DNA from: Paraburkholderia ribeironis
Lineage (GTDB): Bacteria; Pseudomonadota; Gammaproteobacteria; Burkholderiales; Burkholderiaceae
Assembly (NCBI RefSeq): GCF_900019265.1
Contig: NZ_CYGX02000051.1
Location: 1-60,341 of the forward strand
Direction of reading: 5' to 3'
DNA length: 60,341 nt
Positions 35,540 through 44,364 of the stretch are shown here, piece by piece. The notes beneath the pieces are model-generated. The model was given only the letters and a program-made list of their open reading frames with translations, was not told the origin of the DNA and searched no databases. The translations under genes and the position numbers were made by a program. Position 1 is the first letter of the stretch, and every line of letters begins with the position of its first letter.

Positions 35540-36910
35540 CTACTCGCTGTGATCGAATCGGGCATGTGTTTGCGGTTGCTGTGGCCGCAAGTCGTCGGTC
35601 GTCGCGAGTCTGTCCGGGTAAGCCACTGTCGACAATGCTTTGGCCGATGCCTCGGCGTGGACGGGCGCAGGCCTTTCCACCTCATCAGGCTCCGGAAGAA
35701 GACTCCTGCGCTTGAGTTGAGCTCGATTCGCATGGTCGGCTGTTGGGCGTAGCCTCAATATCCAGTTAAAACGATCAAAGGTGTCCTCGGTGGTCGAGAC
35801 TGTCGGGTTCAGGCCAACGCGAACCCGCTTCCCGTCAGCGCCTTTCATCCACGGACCAGTTGCCGGCGAAACTGGTGACTGGGCTCGTGCATTCTCTCGC
35901 GAAGCCACCAAGGGCACCGACGCACGCGGCTCCTCTTTGTCCGCTAGCGTCGGGCGAGAAACCTGGTTGTCGGCGACGATCTCACAGGTATCGTCCACTT
36001 CGTGAACCTCGGGATAACAAATTGGCCCTTCGGTGCCGGTCGATGCGTCTCTATACTCCGGCACAGCCGGCGCCACGCGCACGCCATCGAGCTTGCTAGG
36101 TAATTCCGCCATCATGCGCTTGAGACCGCTCAGATTGAGCACGTATTCTGGCGGCTCGGCACGACGAGGATCTCTGAGCAGTTGATCCGCCTTCGCTTCA
36201 TGACAAAGGGCTTGCACCAGGGTTTCAATAGCGACCCCCGGATATGTCGCGTTTCGGGACGTACGCGCGGCATGGACCGACATTCGCTGCTGCGCATAGG
36301 CCGCATGCCAATCCATCAGAGCTCGCGGATTGGCCAGGCTATGCTCGCCCAGGGCGCAATCGGTCATGGCCGCATTGACAACCTTTTCGCGGAAGTCCCT
36401 CACGACTTTCTCGGGCCCGATGCTCCTTGTCAGCGACACAAGCTTCTGGCGAAATTCGTTGTATTTCAAGTTTCTCTCATTGCAGAACGGCCCACCCCTC
36501 TTGCGAAGCTCGACCGCAGTGACGATGAACTTCGCGAACGCTTGCTTCACTCCTTCGAAATTCTGCTTCTGCACCGACGTTGCCGAGTCCGAAATTGACT
36601 GATCGAGCGCATGCACGACGCGCGCGAGATCATTCACTATGGAACGATCGGCATCTACGCTAGTGGCCAACAGCCGGTGATAGTCAATGCCTTTGTCGGC
36701 CACGAGCCCTTCCAGTTGTCGGTGAGCGTCGTCGAGGTTCTTGGTTGCAAAACTCCGGTCATCGGAAGCTCTCGTTGTTTCCTGATGAACTGCGCAGACT
36801 TTCGTTCCATCCTGGGAGCCGGCCTTCCCCGATCCCACGCTGGCTACAGCCTCTGCCATCCGCGCAGGCGTGCTAGCGATTCTGTCGCCGCGTGCTACCG
36901 CGTTAAGCAT
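35540..36910 (-). CDS. BapA-like T3SS-associated protein of unknown function
   Basis: The protein has 456 residues. I recognise no catalytic motif. Position alone (between the BipD-type tip gene and the acyl carrier gene) equates it with bapA of the Bsa locus. The N-terminal third is polar and Ser/Ala-rich, like a secretion signal plus chaperone region. Residues about 60-240 are helical and rich in charged residues (SVQKQNFEGVKQAFAKFIVT). The last 150 residues are low-complexity, Pro/Arg-rich and probably disordered. It is predicted to be a secreted effector or accessory protein. AAGGAGAACCACA precedes the ATG, a very strong ribosome binding site. Confidence 0.6.
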   Translation of the reverse strand: MLNAVARGDRIASTPARMAEAVASVGSGKAGSQDGTKVCAVHQETTRASDDRSFATKNLDDAHRQLEGLVADKGIDYHRLLATSVDADRSIVNDLARVVHALDQSISDSATSVQKQNFEGVKQAFAKFIVTAVELRKRGGPFCNERNLKYNEFRQKLVSLTRSIGPEKVVRDFREKVVNAAMTDCALGEHSLANPRALMDWHAAYAQQRMSVHAARTSRNATYPGVAIETLVQALCHEAKADQLLRDPRRAEPPEYVLNLSGLKRMMAELPSKLDGVRVAPAVPEYRDASTGTEGPICYPEVHEVDDTCEIVADNQVSRPTLADKEEPRASVPLVASRENARAQSPVSPATGPWMKGADGKRVRVGLNPTVSTTEDTFDRFNWILRLRPTADHANRAQLKRRSLLPEPDEVERPAPVHAEASAKALSTVAYPDRLATTDDLRPQQPQTHARFDHSE

Positions 36911-37001
36911 TGTGGTTCTCCTTTTTGCTTTCCCTGAAAAACCGGTCGCGTTTTCGCGGCAATGGACGACTACATCGCGAAGGGCAAACGGCTGCCCAGT
37001 T

Positions 37002-37886
37002 TCAGATATTCAAATACGATTTTGCCGTATCCAACATGGCGGAGATCGACGAACTGAGGATCTTTGACATGCTGTCAAAATTCGAATTCTGATGAGAGTA
37101 CTTTTCAGCCAACATCTGAAGCGAGGTCTGCATCTGGTCCTTCATCGCCGTGAAGCCCGTCGACCATGCCTGGTATGCCGCGGAATTTACCCCGGGCGGC
37201 GTGCCGCCGCCGTTGTTGCCGAAGTCACGGACAGAATCGATAAGCTTATTTAAGCTGCTGGTGTCCATAGACACATTTCCCTTGCCATCGACGGTGAACA
37301 AGGGGGAGAGCTGTTTGTTCCACTCATCAACACTCGGGGGAATTTTGACTGCTACGCCAGTATCGATTGATCCCGCGGTGAAATGAGGCGGAGGGCCTTT
37401 GGAATAGCCGGCGTATTTCGAAAAAATACTATCAAAAGCAGCATATATCTTATCGATGTCTATATGCACAGAGGTATTATTGTCTTTATCAGTTCCTGAA
37501 TGTGTCCAACCGCCTAATTCCCCAAAAATATCGTCCGTGATTTCACCAAGAAGTTTCGTCAGAAATTGGACAACTGCAGCAAAGTCCGTAAGGGCGTCCT
37601 CCCCGTTTTCGAGGGCTTGCAACAACGCCTCAAAAACCGGAGCGCTATTCATTCCTTGCGGTTCCGGCGACGCAGCATCATGCGAGCTGAGCAACGCCGG
37701 TGCAAGCGTTTCGTTCGATAAGCTGCTCGTCTCATCCTGTGTCACGCCTGTTCTCAAGGCCTCTTTCGTGCCATCAACCGGTGCGTCGTCGTAACCACCC
37801 ACCGATGGAAGCTCACGGGCTTGCGTGACTACCAACTTTTGCGCATTAAGCAGGGGCTTGGTGGTACTGATATTCGTCACAATCAT
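37002..37886 (-). CDS. bipD: Needle-tip protein of the IpaD/SipD/BipD family
   Basis: The protein has 294 residues, close to BipD (310) and SipD. The long C-terminal helix that forms the intramolecular coiled coil is clear: YSHQNSNFDSMSKILSSSIS followed by AMLDTAKSYLNI, equivalent to the SipD ending. The N-terminus is polar and lacks a Sec signal, as expected for a T3SS substrate. BipD caps the needle, controls secretion and helps insert the translocon. It lies downstream of the bipB-bipC pair with a 440-base gap. Confidence 0.88.
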   Translation of the reverse strand: MIVTNISTTKPLLNAQKLVVTQARELPSVGGYDDAPVDGTKEALRTGVTQDETSSLSNETLAPALLSSHDAASPEPQGMNSAPVFEALLQALENGEDALTDFAAVVQFLTKLLGEITDDIFGELGGWTHSGTDKDNNTSVHIDIDKIYAAFDSIFSKYAGYSKGPPPHFTAGSIDTGVAVKIPPSVDEWNKQLSPLFTVDGKGNVSMDTSSLNKLIDSVRDFGNNGGGTPPGVNSAAYQAWSTGFTAMKDQMQTSLQMLAEKYSHQNSNFDSMSKILSSSISAMLDTAKSYLNI

Positions 37887-38330
37887 TTCATACCTTTAGC
37901 AGTCAGTCGATGTTGTTGTCACAACGATTGCGCATCGCCATCTTCACATGCAATCGATCAAAAAATCGGGATCGAGTGCGGCCCTCCATCAAGACGGGTT
38001 AGTCGCTCGTCCCTTCCAAGTCGCTCTCGTCCCGTGGTCTCAGTACTTGGCTCTTACCGGTGAACGCTGCGGCGCACCACCTCTTGAAGCGCGGCTGCGC
38101 CAACCGATCGTGCTCTTACCGTCGGTCGGCGATCGCGAACTTCCGCGCGGGCTTCGCCGCTGATCCTTCAGTTCGCGATCGTCAGCGCCATCCCAAATGC
38201 GTGCATGTTCCTTGCACGTGGTCGCAAACAACGTTTTACCGCCTTCCTGCGCCGTTTGCATGGATGGTAAAACGCTTTTTCGCGACGATGCTGCCAGCCC
38301 GGTTGCATCTCGCCGGCAAGTGCGGCTCCC
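37887..38330. other. BipD-BipC spacer where the Bsa locus has a regulator gene
   Basis: About 440 bases without a convincing gene. In B. pseudomallei the H-NS-like regulator gene bprA lies between bipC and bipD. None of the frames here shows an H-NS-type domain. The spacer contains a perfect 12-bp inverted repeat (38130-38181) and presumably the bipD promoter near 37890-37960. Confidence 0.45.
38130..38181 (-). terminator. 12-bp inverted repeat between bipC and bipD
   Basis: CGATCGCGAACT (38130-38141) and AGTTCGCGATCG (38170-38181) are perfect reverse complements with a 28-base loop, about 150 bases past the bipC stop. There is no T-run. It could terminate or attenuate the bicA-bipB-bipC transcript, or it may be a protein-binding site. 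Confidence 0.4.
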
Positions 38331-39554
38331 TTAAACCTTTATGCCAGACGCTACCTGGCTAGCGACAGCAGCGTTATCATTCGCCGTATTCATCGCGATC
38401 TCGAGGATCTTCTGCGTCATGTCCTGCATTTTTTGAGCGTGCTGGCGATGGGCATCGGAGACCGAAGCCGTGACCCTCTCGTCGTGCTCGGCCAACGTCT
38501 GCTGAGCGCGGAGATTGTGCACCATCGTACCGGTCACCCCATCGGTCATGGTTTTTGATATTCCGCCCAGCGCATCCAACACCATGCCCTGCGCGCGCAG
38601 ACGATCCCCGATGATTTCGTTCTTCTGGTGATTGATGCCGTGCATGTCGATGCGGTGTTGTCGCTCTGGGCTCTCCTGAGAAAGGACACTAGCGTGTTCA
38701 TCCTTGAGTTTCGCGCCCCCCGCGCCGCGCAGTTCGAACGACTGTTCGCGATCAAACCGCCGCAGCTCGGCCTGCGGCTTGAGCTCATTCTCGATCGAAT
38801 TGGCTTTGATTTTTAAACCGGAAAACTGCCGTTGGGCGCCCATTCCCACCAACGCGGTCTGCAGTCCGCTGCCGGCAGCGGCGCCGAGCAGAATCTCCCT
38901 GCCTTGCGCTTTCGTGGCCTGAGCGCTGGTCTCAGCGGCGGCGCGCATCATCACCGCCATCTTGCCCTCCAGTGTGGTCTCGGCCCTCCTCGACTCTTGT
39001 AGCGCGTTCGCCAGATCAAGCATGACCAAGAACGCCCGATCAAAGGCGCTCTCACCAAAGAGCGAGCCAACGCTGCTGGGCGAACTCTCCGCGCCGACGC
39101 GCGTAAGCGTTGCACGGCGCTCCGGTTGTCGCGATTCGTGCTTTACTTCGCCCCCCGTGGGCTGGGATGTGAACTGCATAATCGTCCCAATGACGCCAGC
39201 CATGCGCGGAATCTCGCTCAGGCAGCTCTGATTTCCGAGCTCACGTTTGATGCCTTCAGCGACACGCGCCAGGAACTGCGGCGCATCGGCCGGTATCTTC
39301 GGTGTCGAAAGTTTTACGGCATGTCCGGTCGAGTCGGACGGGAGCCTTCGGCAGGTGCTCCACACCGCAGACGTTGCCGGTGCCCGCCCTTCTGCAACAA
39401 GCTGCATCAAGTCGGCATCGGCCGCTGTGGCGACCTGCGACGCCTTCTGCTGGCTCTCGTGGATCGCTACCGCGCCCTTGTCCTTCTGCAACTGTGCTGC
39501 GCGGTGCAACTCATTGATTCCGGAGTGTCCGTGCTGCAAAATGGTGGTTTCCAT
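38331..39554 (-). CDS. bipC: T3SS translocator BipC (SipC/IpaC-like)
   Basis: The protein has 407 residues, close to BipC (419) and SipC (409). It has a polar N-terminus, a central moderately hydrophobic stretch (ILLGAAAGSGLQTALVGMGA), a heptad-rich segment around it, and an amphipathic C-terminal helix (MQDMTQKILEIAMNTANDNA). SipC/BipC is the second pore-forming translocator and in relatives also binds actin. I chose ATG 39554, preceded by GAGGGAAACGC; an ATG at 39590 directly abuts the bipB stop and is the alternative. Translation is coupled to bipB. Confidence 0.85.
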   Translation of the reverse strand: METTILQHGHSGINELHRAAQLQKDKGAVAIHESQQKASQVATAADADLMQLVAEGRAPATSAVWSTCRRLPSDSTGHAVKLSTPKIPADAPQFLARVAEGIKRELGNQSCLSEIPRMAGVIGTIMQFTSQPTGGEVKHESRQPERRATLTRVGAESSPSSVGSLFGESAFDRAFLVMLDLANALQESRRAETTLEGKMAVMMRAAAETSAQATKAQGREILLGAAAGSGLQTALVGMGAQRQFSGLKIKANSIENELKPQAELRRFDREQSFELRGAGGAKLKDEHASVLSQESPERQHRIDMHGINHQKNEIIGDRLRAQGMVLDALGGISKTMTDGVTGTMVHNLRAQQTLAEHDERVTASVSDAHRQHAQKMQDMTQKILEIAMNTANDNAAVASQVASGIKV

Positions 39555-39590
39555 GCGTTTCCCTCTATCGAAGATAGTTCGCTCGTACAT

Positions 39591-41459
39591 TTAGACTGCG
39601 CGGGCGTTGCGCAGAATGAACGCGCCGGTCAGCGTTTCCGTTGCAAGCGCGTTAGACATGTTCTGGAGAATCTCGCTCAAGATGCGGTTGTGCCGCGCGA
39701 ATGTTTCCACGGCCCGATCCAACGCATCGCCGATGATATTCAGATCGGCAAGCGCCTCCTTCACGGCGGCCAACGTATTCATGGCGCGTCGCTCCTCGAC
39801 GCCAACCACGATGTTGCCTGCTGCCTGCAACATTTGGCCTCCCATGTACAGACCGACCCCGCCGCGCTGTATGCGATTCGTTAGGCCTTCTCCAATGGCG
39901 CGACGCAGGCGGCCCATGACCGTCGATATGGTAGAGCTGAGCGCATTCAGGCCTGACTTTTCCAAAGCGCTCTCGACGGTCTGTATAACTATGCGGCCGA
40001 GCCACGAGTCCATTAACTTCGCCAACTGACTGGCGACCACGCGCGTCAGGTTCGAGGCCCCCCCCTTGGCTAGCAAGAAGGAGGCAACCACCACTGCAAC
40101 AACGGCAATGCTGGCCAGTACCGCCCCGACGATCGCGCCGGCCGTCTGCGCCTTATCGCTTTCCACGCCGCACGATTCGAGTGCGCGTGTGATCGCTCCC
40201 GCGATAAAGCTCATGATCGGCTTGAGAACCCTGTCCATGACCGGATTCACCAGCTCGCCCATGAACGAAAAGCCGGTCACTGCCTCTGTGACCTGATCAG
40301 CCACCACGAGCGCGAGACCCACTGCCGCGAGCGCGAGACTCGCACCGGACGTGAACGGCACCGCCACAACGGAGACGGCGACGACGACCCAACCGAGGAT
40401 TTTGCCTACGCAGCCCATCACCTTTTGCATTGCTTCGGCTTTCTTGACCTGCTTCTCGTATTCCTCGGACTTCTTTTGTAACTGCTCCAGACGACGCGTC
40501 TGCATTTCCTGAAAGAGCTTTTGATTTGCGGTGAGCTCTTCAAGGTTGCCCTTCGAAATAAGCTCCTGCAGCTCGGCGAAAATCGCAGTGAGCGCGGCCG
40601 CCCCGCACAAGGGCGGCCTGGCGAGCCCGATGTGAGCCAATGAGCCGGAGCCCAATCGGGTCTGCGCATTGATCACCGCCGAATCGACGGCACTCTCGGC
40701 GTCGGCCGCGCTGTTCGACGCATCCACTGCCTGCTGCTTCGCAGCTTCGGCCCTGCTCGCGGCGGCGTGGGCGGTGTTGTCCGCCCGCTTCGCTACATCC
40801 CTGGCCTTCTCCCACTCAGCCTTCAGCCTGTCTAGCTCCGCCTGCGGAGCGTGATTATTTCCGGCCCGATCGAGCTGCTCTTTGGCCTCCTCAGCGGACT
40901 TGTCCGCTGCATCGGCCTCATGCCTGGCCCTTTCAGCAATGTCGGCGGCGTCCTTGGCCGCAGCCACAGCGTCGGCCGCGTCCTGCGCCGCCCGCTTATA
41001 TGCGCGGCTGACGTTTTCAAGCTGCTCCTTCGCGGCATCGCTGAGCGCGTGCCACAACTTCGCGTTCTTTTCCAACTCGTCCAGACTGCCACGTCCGATC
41101 AATTTCATGAGATCGGAAACGATCTGCGTCAAACGGGCAGCACCGTTGGATCGCTGGACATCATCGCCGACGCGACCCCGACCGCCGTAACCTGCATTGG
41201 CGCCGTTAGACGACTCCATGCCCAGTGCGGTCGGCGCGGCAAGCTGCGGCATGTCGTCGAGCCGGTCGGAGCGACCGGCCAACTCGCTATTACTCTGTTC
41301 GGACGCAATCTGCGGGAGGCGTGCGAGAAACTGCTCCTGCGCCTTCGAGACAACATCGACATACCTCTCAGGTGCCATCGTTCCGAGCCCGCTGATTGCT
41401 TCACGCAACGGATGCGTCTGATAACGATTGGCAGTGGCTTTACTCTCGACTCCGATCAT
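39591..41459 (-). CDS. bipB: T3SS translocator BipB (SipB/IpaB-like)
   Basis: The protein has 622 residues against 620 in B. pseudomallei. Residues about 130-266 form a long Ala-rich coiled coil (AAQDAADAVAAAKDAADIAE). Two hydrophobic regions follow: about 343-396 (GWVVVAVSVVAVPFTSGASL) and about 438-463 (GAVLASIAVVAVVVASFLLA). These are the membrane-inserting helices of the SipB/IpaB pore protein. It needs the SicA-like chaperone encoded just upstream; the ATG overlaps that gene's stop as ATGA. It is intact and probably functional. Confidence 0.9.
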   Translation of the reverse strand: MIGVESKATANRYQTHPLREAISGLGTMAPERYVDVVSKAQEQFLARLPQIASEQSNSELAGRSDRLDDMPQLAAPTALGMESSNGANAGYGGRGRVGDDVQRSNGAARLTQIVSDLMKLIGRGSLDELEKNAKLWHALSDAAKEQLENVSRAYKRAAQDAADAVAAAKDAADIAERARHEADAADKSAEEAKEQLDRAGNNHAPQAELDRLKAEWEKARDVAKRADNTAHAAASRAEAAKQQAVDASNSAADAESAVDSAVINAQTRLGSGSLAHIGLARPPLCGAAALTAIFAELQELISKGNLEELTANQKLFQEMQTRRLEQLQKKSEEYEKQVKKAEAMQKVMGCVGKILGWVVVAVSVVAVPFTSGASLALAAVGLALVVADQVTEAVTGFSFMGELVNPVMDRVLKPIMSFIAGAITRALESCGVESDKAQTAGAIVGAVLASIAVVAVVVASFLLAKGGASNLTRVVASQLAKLMDSWLGRIVIQTVESALEKSGLNALSSTISTVMGRLRRAIGEGLTNRIQRGGVGLYMGGQMLQAAGNIVVGVEERRAMNTLAAVKEALADLNIIGDALDRAVETFARHNRILSEILQNMSNALATETLTGAFILRNARAV

Positions 41460-42019
41460 GATGTTTCGCCCTTCCGGCAGTCATGAGTGGCGGTTGTCGG
41501 CACCTCCTGCGGCGCGCCGACGCCCACCTCGTCCAAGCCGCACAGATACGAGGCGGCCCGCTCCTTTAAACGCTCGTCGCTCGAGCGCTCGACCACGACA
41601 CTAAAGCAGTGACGCGCCAATCCGCCCTTCCCCGCCATCAGGTGACATTGACCCGTATGGAAGATCGGCCGGTAATCCTCTTTTGAAAGTGCGAATGCGA
41701 GCGCATAAAGATCGATGGCTCTCGCGTAGTTCTTTTTGAGCTGGAATACCGACGCCAGCCCAAGTGCGTATTCGGCATTATAAAAATCGTAGATGCAAAG
41801 GAAACGAAAGAATGTCTCGGCATCGTCGAGCCTTTCATGCTGATAGAACTGATAGGCAAATGCGTAAATGCCATCCATCAACTCCTGCGAAACGCCCTGC
41901 AAATCCTTGAGTGAGGCACCGCTTTGCACCGCCGCAATCACCGCCGCGTTCACGCGCTCAATTTCAGCATCGTCGAGCGCCGCAAAATTCGTGCTCGCAT
42001 CTATATCTGTTTGGATCAT
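41456..42019 (-). CDS. bicA: T3SS translocator chaperone BicA (SicA/LcrH-like)
   Basis: The protein has 187 residues with tandem tetratricopeptide-like repeats: IYAFAYQFYQHERLDDAETF, YALGLASVFQLKKNYARAID, FHTGQCHLMAGKGGLARHCF. This is the class II chaperone layout of SicA, IpgC and LcrH. It holds the translocators before export and, in SPI-1-type systems, acts as coactivator of the InvF/BsaN AraC protein. ATG 42019 follows GGAAGTG; an ATG at 42034 lacks a ribosome binding site. A sigma-70-like promoter lies upstream at 42120-42147. Confidence 0.88.
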   Translation of the reverse strand: MIQTDIDASTNFAALDDAEIERVNAAVIAAVQSGASLKDLQGVSQELMDGIYAFAYQFYQHERLDDAETFFRFLCIYDFYNAEYALGLASVFQLKKNYARAIDLYALAFALSKEDYRPIFHTGQCHLMAGKGGLARHCFSVVVERSSDERLKERAASYLCGLDEVGVGAPQEVPTTATHDCRKGETS

Positions 42020-42119
42020 GCTACGCACTTCCATGAGTGGCGAAATGTGGGGTTCAGCGCCCTCTCGATTGCAGCTGAAGCGCAGATATAACGATACGCG
42101 ACGATCTCGCGAAGTTATT

Positions 42120-42147
42120 TCAATAATTACCTATCGCAGCTTGTCAA
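42120..42147 (-). promoter_or_regulatory. Predicted promoter of the bicA-bipBC unit
   Basis: On the minus strand TTGACA (42147-42142) and TATTGA (42125-42120) are spaced by 16 bases, in the 120-base gap between sctU and bicA. In SPI-1-type loci this position is the InvF/SicA-dependent promoter. The near-consensus -35 here suggests at least part of the expression may be independent of an activator. Confidence 0.5.
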
Positions 42148-42153
42148 GCGGAT

Positions 42154-43278
42154 TTAGAAGGGGCGACCGGATGCGACGATTGCGTCGCCCTCCTCGCTCC
42201 CGCTCAAATCTTCTTCATCCGTAGCATCGGTTCCAGATAACTCGATCGCGCGGTTCGCGGCTTCCACGTCCTTCAACCAACCCAGCACTCGCATGACCGC
42301 CTCGAAGTCTTGTCCGCTCACGAAGCTGTATCGCCGCGAGCTTCGGTAAACCGAACGCGCTAGCGCTATATCACGCACCACGGGCACCCCCACGCTTTCC
42401 GCGTATTGGATTACCGCCAGCGCACGCGCATTTGTCTCACGCACCGACACAAAGGGGAGCATCACGATGTTCGGATCCAGGTAAATGCCGATTGCGATAT
42501 GGGTCGGATTTGCGAGCAGGAGGTTGGACTGCTCAATTGCCGCTTTGACGCCCTCCGAAAGCAGCTCCATATGAATCCAACGTCGTTTCGACTTGACCTC
42601 CGGATTGCCTTGACTTTCCCTATACTCTCGCTTGACTTCGTGCACCTCCATCTTCAAGTCCTTGACGTAAAGGAAATACTCGAGAAGCACATTGAGCAGC
42701 AGCACCGGAATTGAGCAAAGCAGAAAAATTACAACGAGCCGCACCGTCAGTTTGATCCAGAGATGTCCGAGCACAAAAGCATCGGCACGAAACGCTTGAA
42801 ACAACTCTCGATGACTGTTGCGCACAAAAATCCAGACCGTTACAACGCATACCGCGACGTAAAGCAACGCCTTCACGACCTCTTTCACGGTACGCCAGTT
42901 GAAGAGCATCTTGAATCCCTTCGCCGGTGAGATCGCAGTGAGGTCGAACTTGACCGCTTGCACAGCAAGAGTGAAATGGCTTTGCACGAGGCTCGTCAGG
43001 GCACCCGCCGCGGCACACAGCAGAACGAACGGAGCAATCATGCGCAGAAACACCAACGTCCAGCCTCGCATGTATGTTTGTGGATCGGGCATCGAGCCGC
43101 TCGTCGCCATGCTGGCGAGCGCAACCATTACGTGACGCAAGTCGACCACTGAACTCACGGCCGTGGCGCCGACGGCAAGCATAATCGCCGCGACAATGTC
43201 TTTTGATTTGAACGTCTGTCCTTTCTTTGCCTCATCGCGCAGCTTTTTCTCTGTAGGCTTTTCCGTTTTCTCGGCCAT
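42154..43278 (-). CDS. sctU: T3SS export switch protein SctU (SpaS/BsaZ)
   Basis: The protein has 374 residues. Four transmembrane segments (about 28-48, 72-96, 135-152, 180-203) are followed by a cytosolic autoprotease domain. The self-cleavage motif NPTH is at residues 257-260 (LLLANPTHIAIGIYL). The linker with EVKREYRESQGNPEVKSKRR is typical. Cleavage switches export from needle to translocator substrates. The last about 30 residues are an acidic tail (TDATDEEDLSGSEEGDA). It is last of the sctR-S-T-U set and starts three bases after sctT. Confidence 0.93.
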   Translation of the reverse strand: MAEKTEKPTEKKLRDEAKKGQTFKSKDIVAAIMLAVGATAVSSVVDLRHVMVALASMATSGSMPDPQTYMRGWTLVFLRMIAPFVLLCAAAGALTSLVQSHFTLAVQAVKFDLTAISPAKGFKMLFNWRTVKEVVKALLYVAVCVVTVWIFVRNSHRELFQAFRADAFVLGHLWIKLTVRLVVIFLLCSIPVLLLNVLLEYFLYVKDLKMEVHEVKREYRESQGNPEVKSKRRWIHMELLSEGVKAAIEQSNLLLANPTHIAIGIYLDPNIVMLPFVSVRETNARALAVIQYAESVGVPVVRDIALARSVYRSSRRYSFVSGQDFEAVMRVLGWLKDVEAANRAIELSGTDATDEEDLSGSEEGDAIVASGRPF

Positions 43279-43281
43279 CGT

Positions 43282-44043
43282 TCAATACACCAGACTTGAA
43301 AAGCGATCCAGCTGGAACAGCTCCGTCGAAACGAGCCGGCCGACCTGCAGGAAGTACAGATGGAACACGAGGAACGCCACAATGCTCTTGATGCTGAGCG
43401 ACAACGAAAACGCATTGACCTGCGGGCAGAAGCGTGAGAACAAGCCGAGCATCGCGTCGGAGAGGAACATCGAAAGTAGCACAGGCGCCGCCAACACAAT
43501 GCCTTTTCCCACGAGTTTTGACAACAGCGAGCCAAAATGCCAGATGTGCGCATGCGGTATCGCGCCCGCGGGGAGATATAGGTAGCTTTCCCGAATGGCC
43601 TGGACGATCAATAGCATCCCGCCCTGATGCAGAAAGAGAGCTGCATAAAACAGGCTGAGGAAGGGCGCGAGTACTGACGTCTCTACGCCCGTAGCCGGAT
43701 CGATCGAGTCGCTGATCGTGGCGCCGCGCTGATTGTCGATGAACTCACCGATGGCAGCGGCGACCCAGAACGGTAAGGAAAGCGTGACGCCCAACACGAG
43801 CCCCGCCGTCGCCTCCTGCACTGCCAGCCAAAGCATAGGCGTGCTGCTTTCCAGCAGCGGGTGACGGACCGCATGCCAGAGTCCGGCGATGACCACGAAG
43901 ATGATCGTGTTCTTCAGCACAGTATTGACGATCACCCGGTCGTTGAGAAACGGCAGGAGATAGAAGACCGGTGCTACGCGCGCATAGGCGATCGCCAACG
44001 CCCCGACTTCGCGGTAGAACAGTTGCTGAGTGAGCACGGTCAC
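43282..44043 (-). CDS. sctT: T3SS export apparatus protein SctT (SpaR/BsaY)
   Basis: The protein has 253 residues with six hydrophobic segments, for example VLKNTIIFVVIAGLWHAV and SLSIKSIVAFLVFHLYFLQV. Conserved elements are ARVAPVFYLLPFLNDRVI near the N-terminus and EFIDNQRGATISDSIDPATG in the middle, both hallmarks of FliR/SctT. It is part of the membrane export gate with SctR and SctS. The start is a GTG. It sits between sctS and sctU. Confidence 0.92.
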   Translation of the reverse strand: MTVLTQQLFYREVGALAIAYARVAPVFYLLPFLNDRVIVNTVLKNTIIFVVIAGLWHAVRHPLLESSTPMLWLAVQEATAGLVLGVTLSLPFWVAAAIGEFIDNQRGATISDSIDPATGVETSVLAPFLSLFYAALFLHQGGMLLIVQAIRESYLYLPAGAIPHAHIWHFGSLLSKLVGKGIVLAAPVLLSMFLSDAMLGLFSRFCPQVNAFSLSLSIKSIVAFLVFHLYFLQVGRLVSTELFQLDRFSSLVY

Positions 44044-44072
44044 TTACCCTCCATCTTGCATCTCCAATAGCG

Positions 44073-44327
44073 TCATTTAAGAGCGATCGAGATCATCTCG
44101 ACGCTGAACGCCATTAACTTTCCGCCAATCCATTGCGACATGATCAGTAGACAACCGAACACTGCGAGCATCTTCAGGCCGAACGGCAGTGTTTGCTCCT
44201 GTAGTTGCGTGACCGTCTGAAAGAGACCGACTACGAGGCCCACGGCCGTGGCTACGGCGATTGGCGCGACGCTTATCAAAATGACGAGAAGAATGGCCTT
44301 GTCACCGGCGTATCCGAGCTCACCCAT
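44073..44327 (-). CDS. sctS: T3SS export apparatus protein SctS (SpaQ/BsaX)
   Basis: The 84-residue FliQ-family protein has two transmembrane hairpin helices: AILLVILISVAPIAVATAVG and LPFGLKMLAVFGCLLIMSQW. The turn GLFQTVTQLQEQTLPF is the family signature. It packs around SctR/SctT in the export gate. The size is normal (about 86). It is intact. Confidence 0.93.
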   Translation of the reverse strand: MGELGYAGDKAILLVILISVAPIAVATAVGLVVGLFQTVTQLQEQTLPFGLKMLAVFGCLLIMSQWIGGKLMAFSVEMISIALK

Positions 44328-44364
44328 AGCGCTCCCCTTTAGCGGTTGCCCAACGCTGCGCGCG

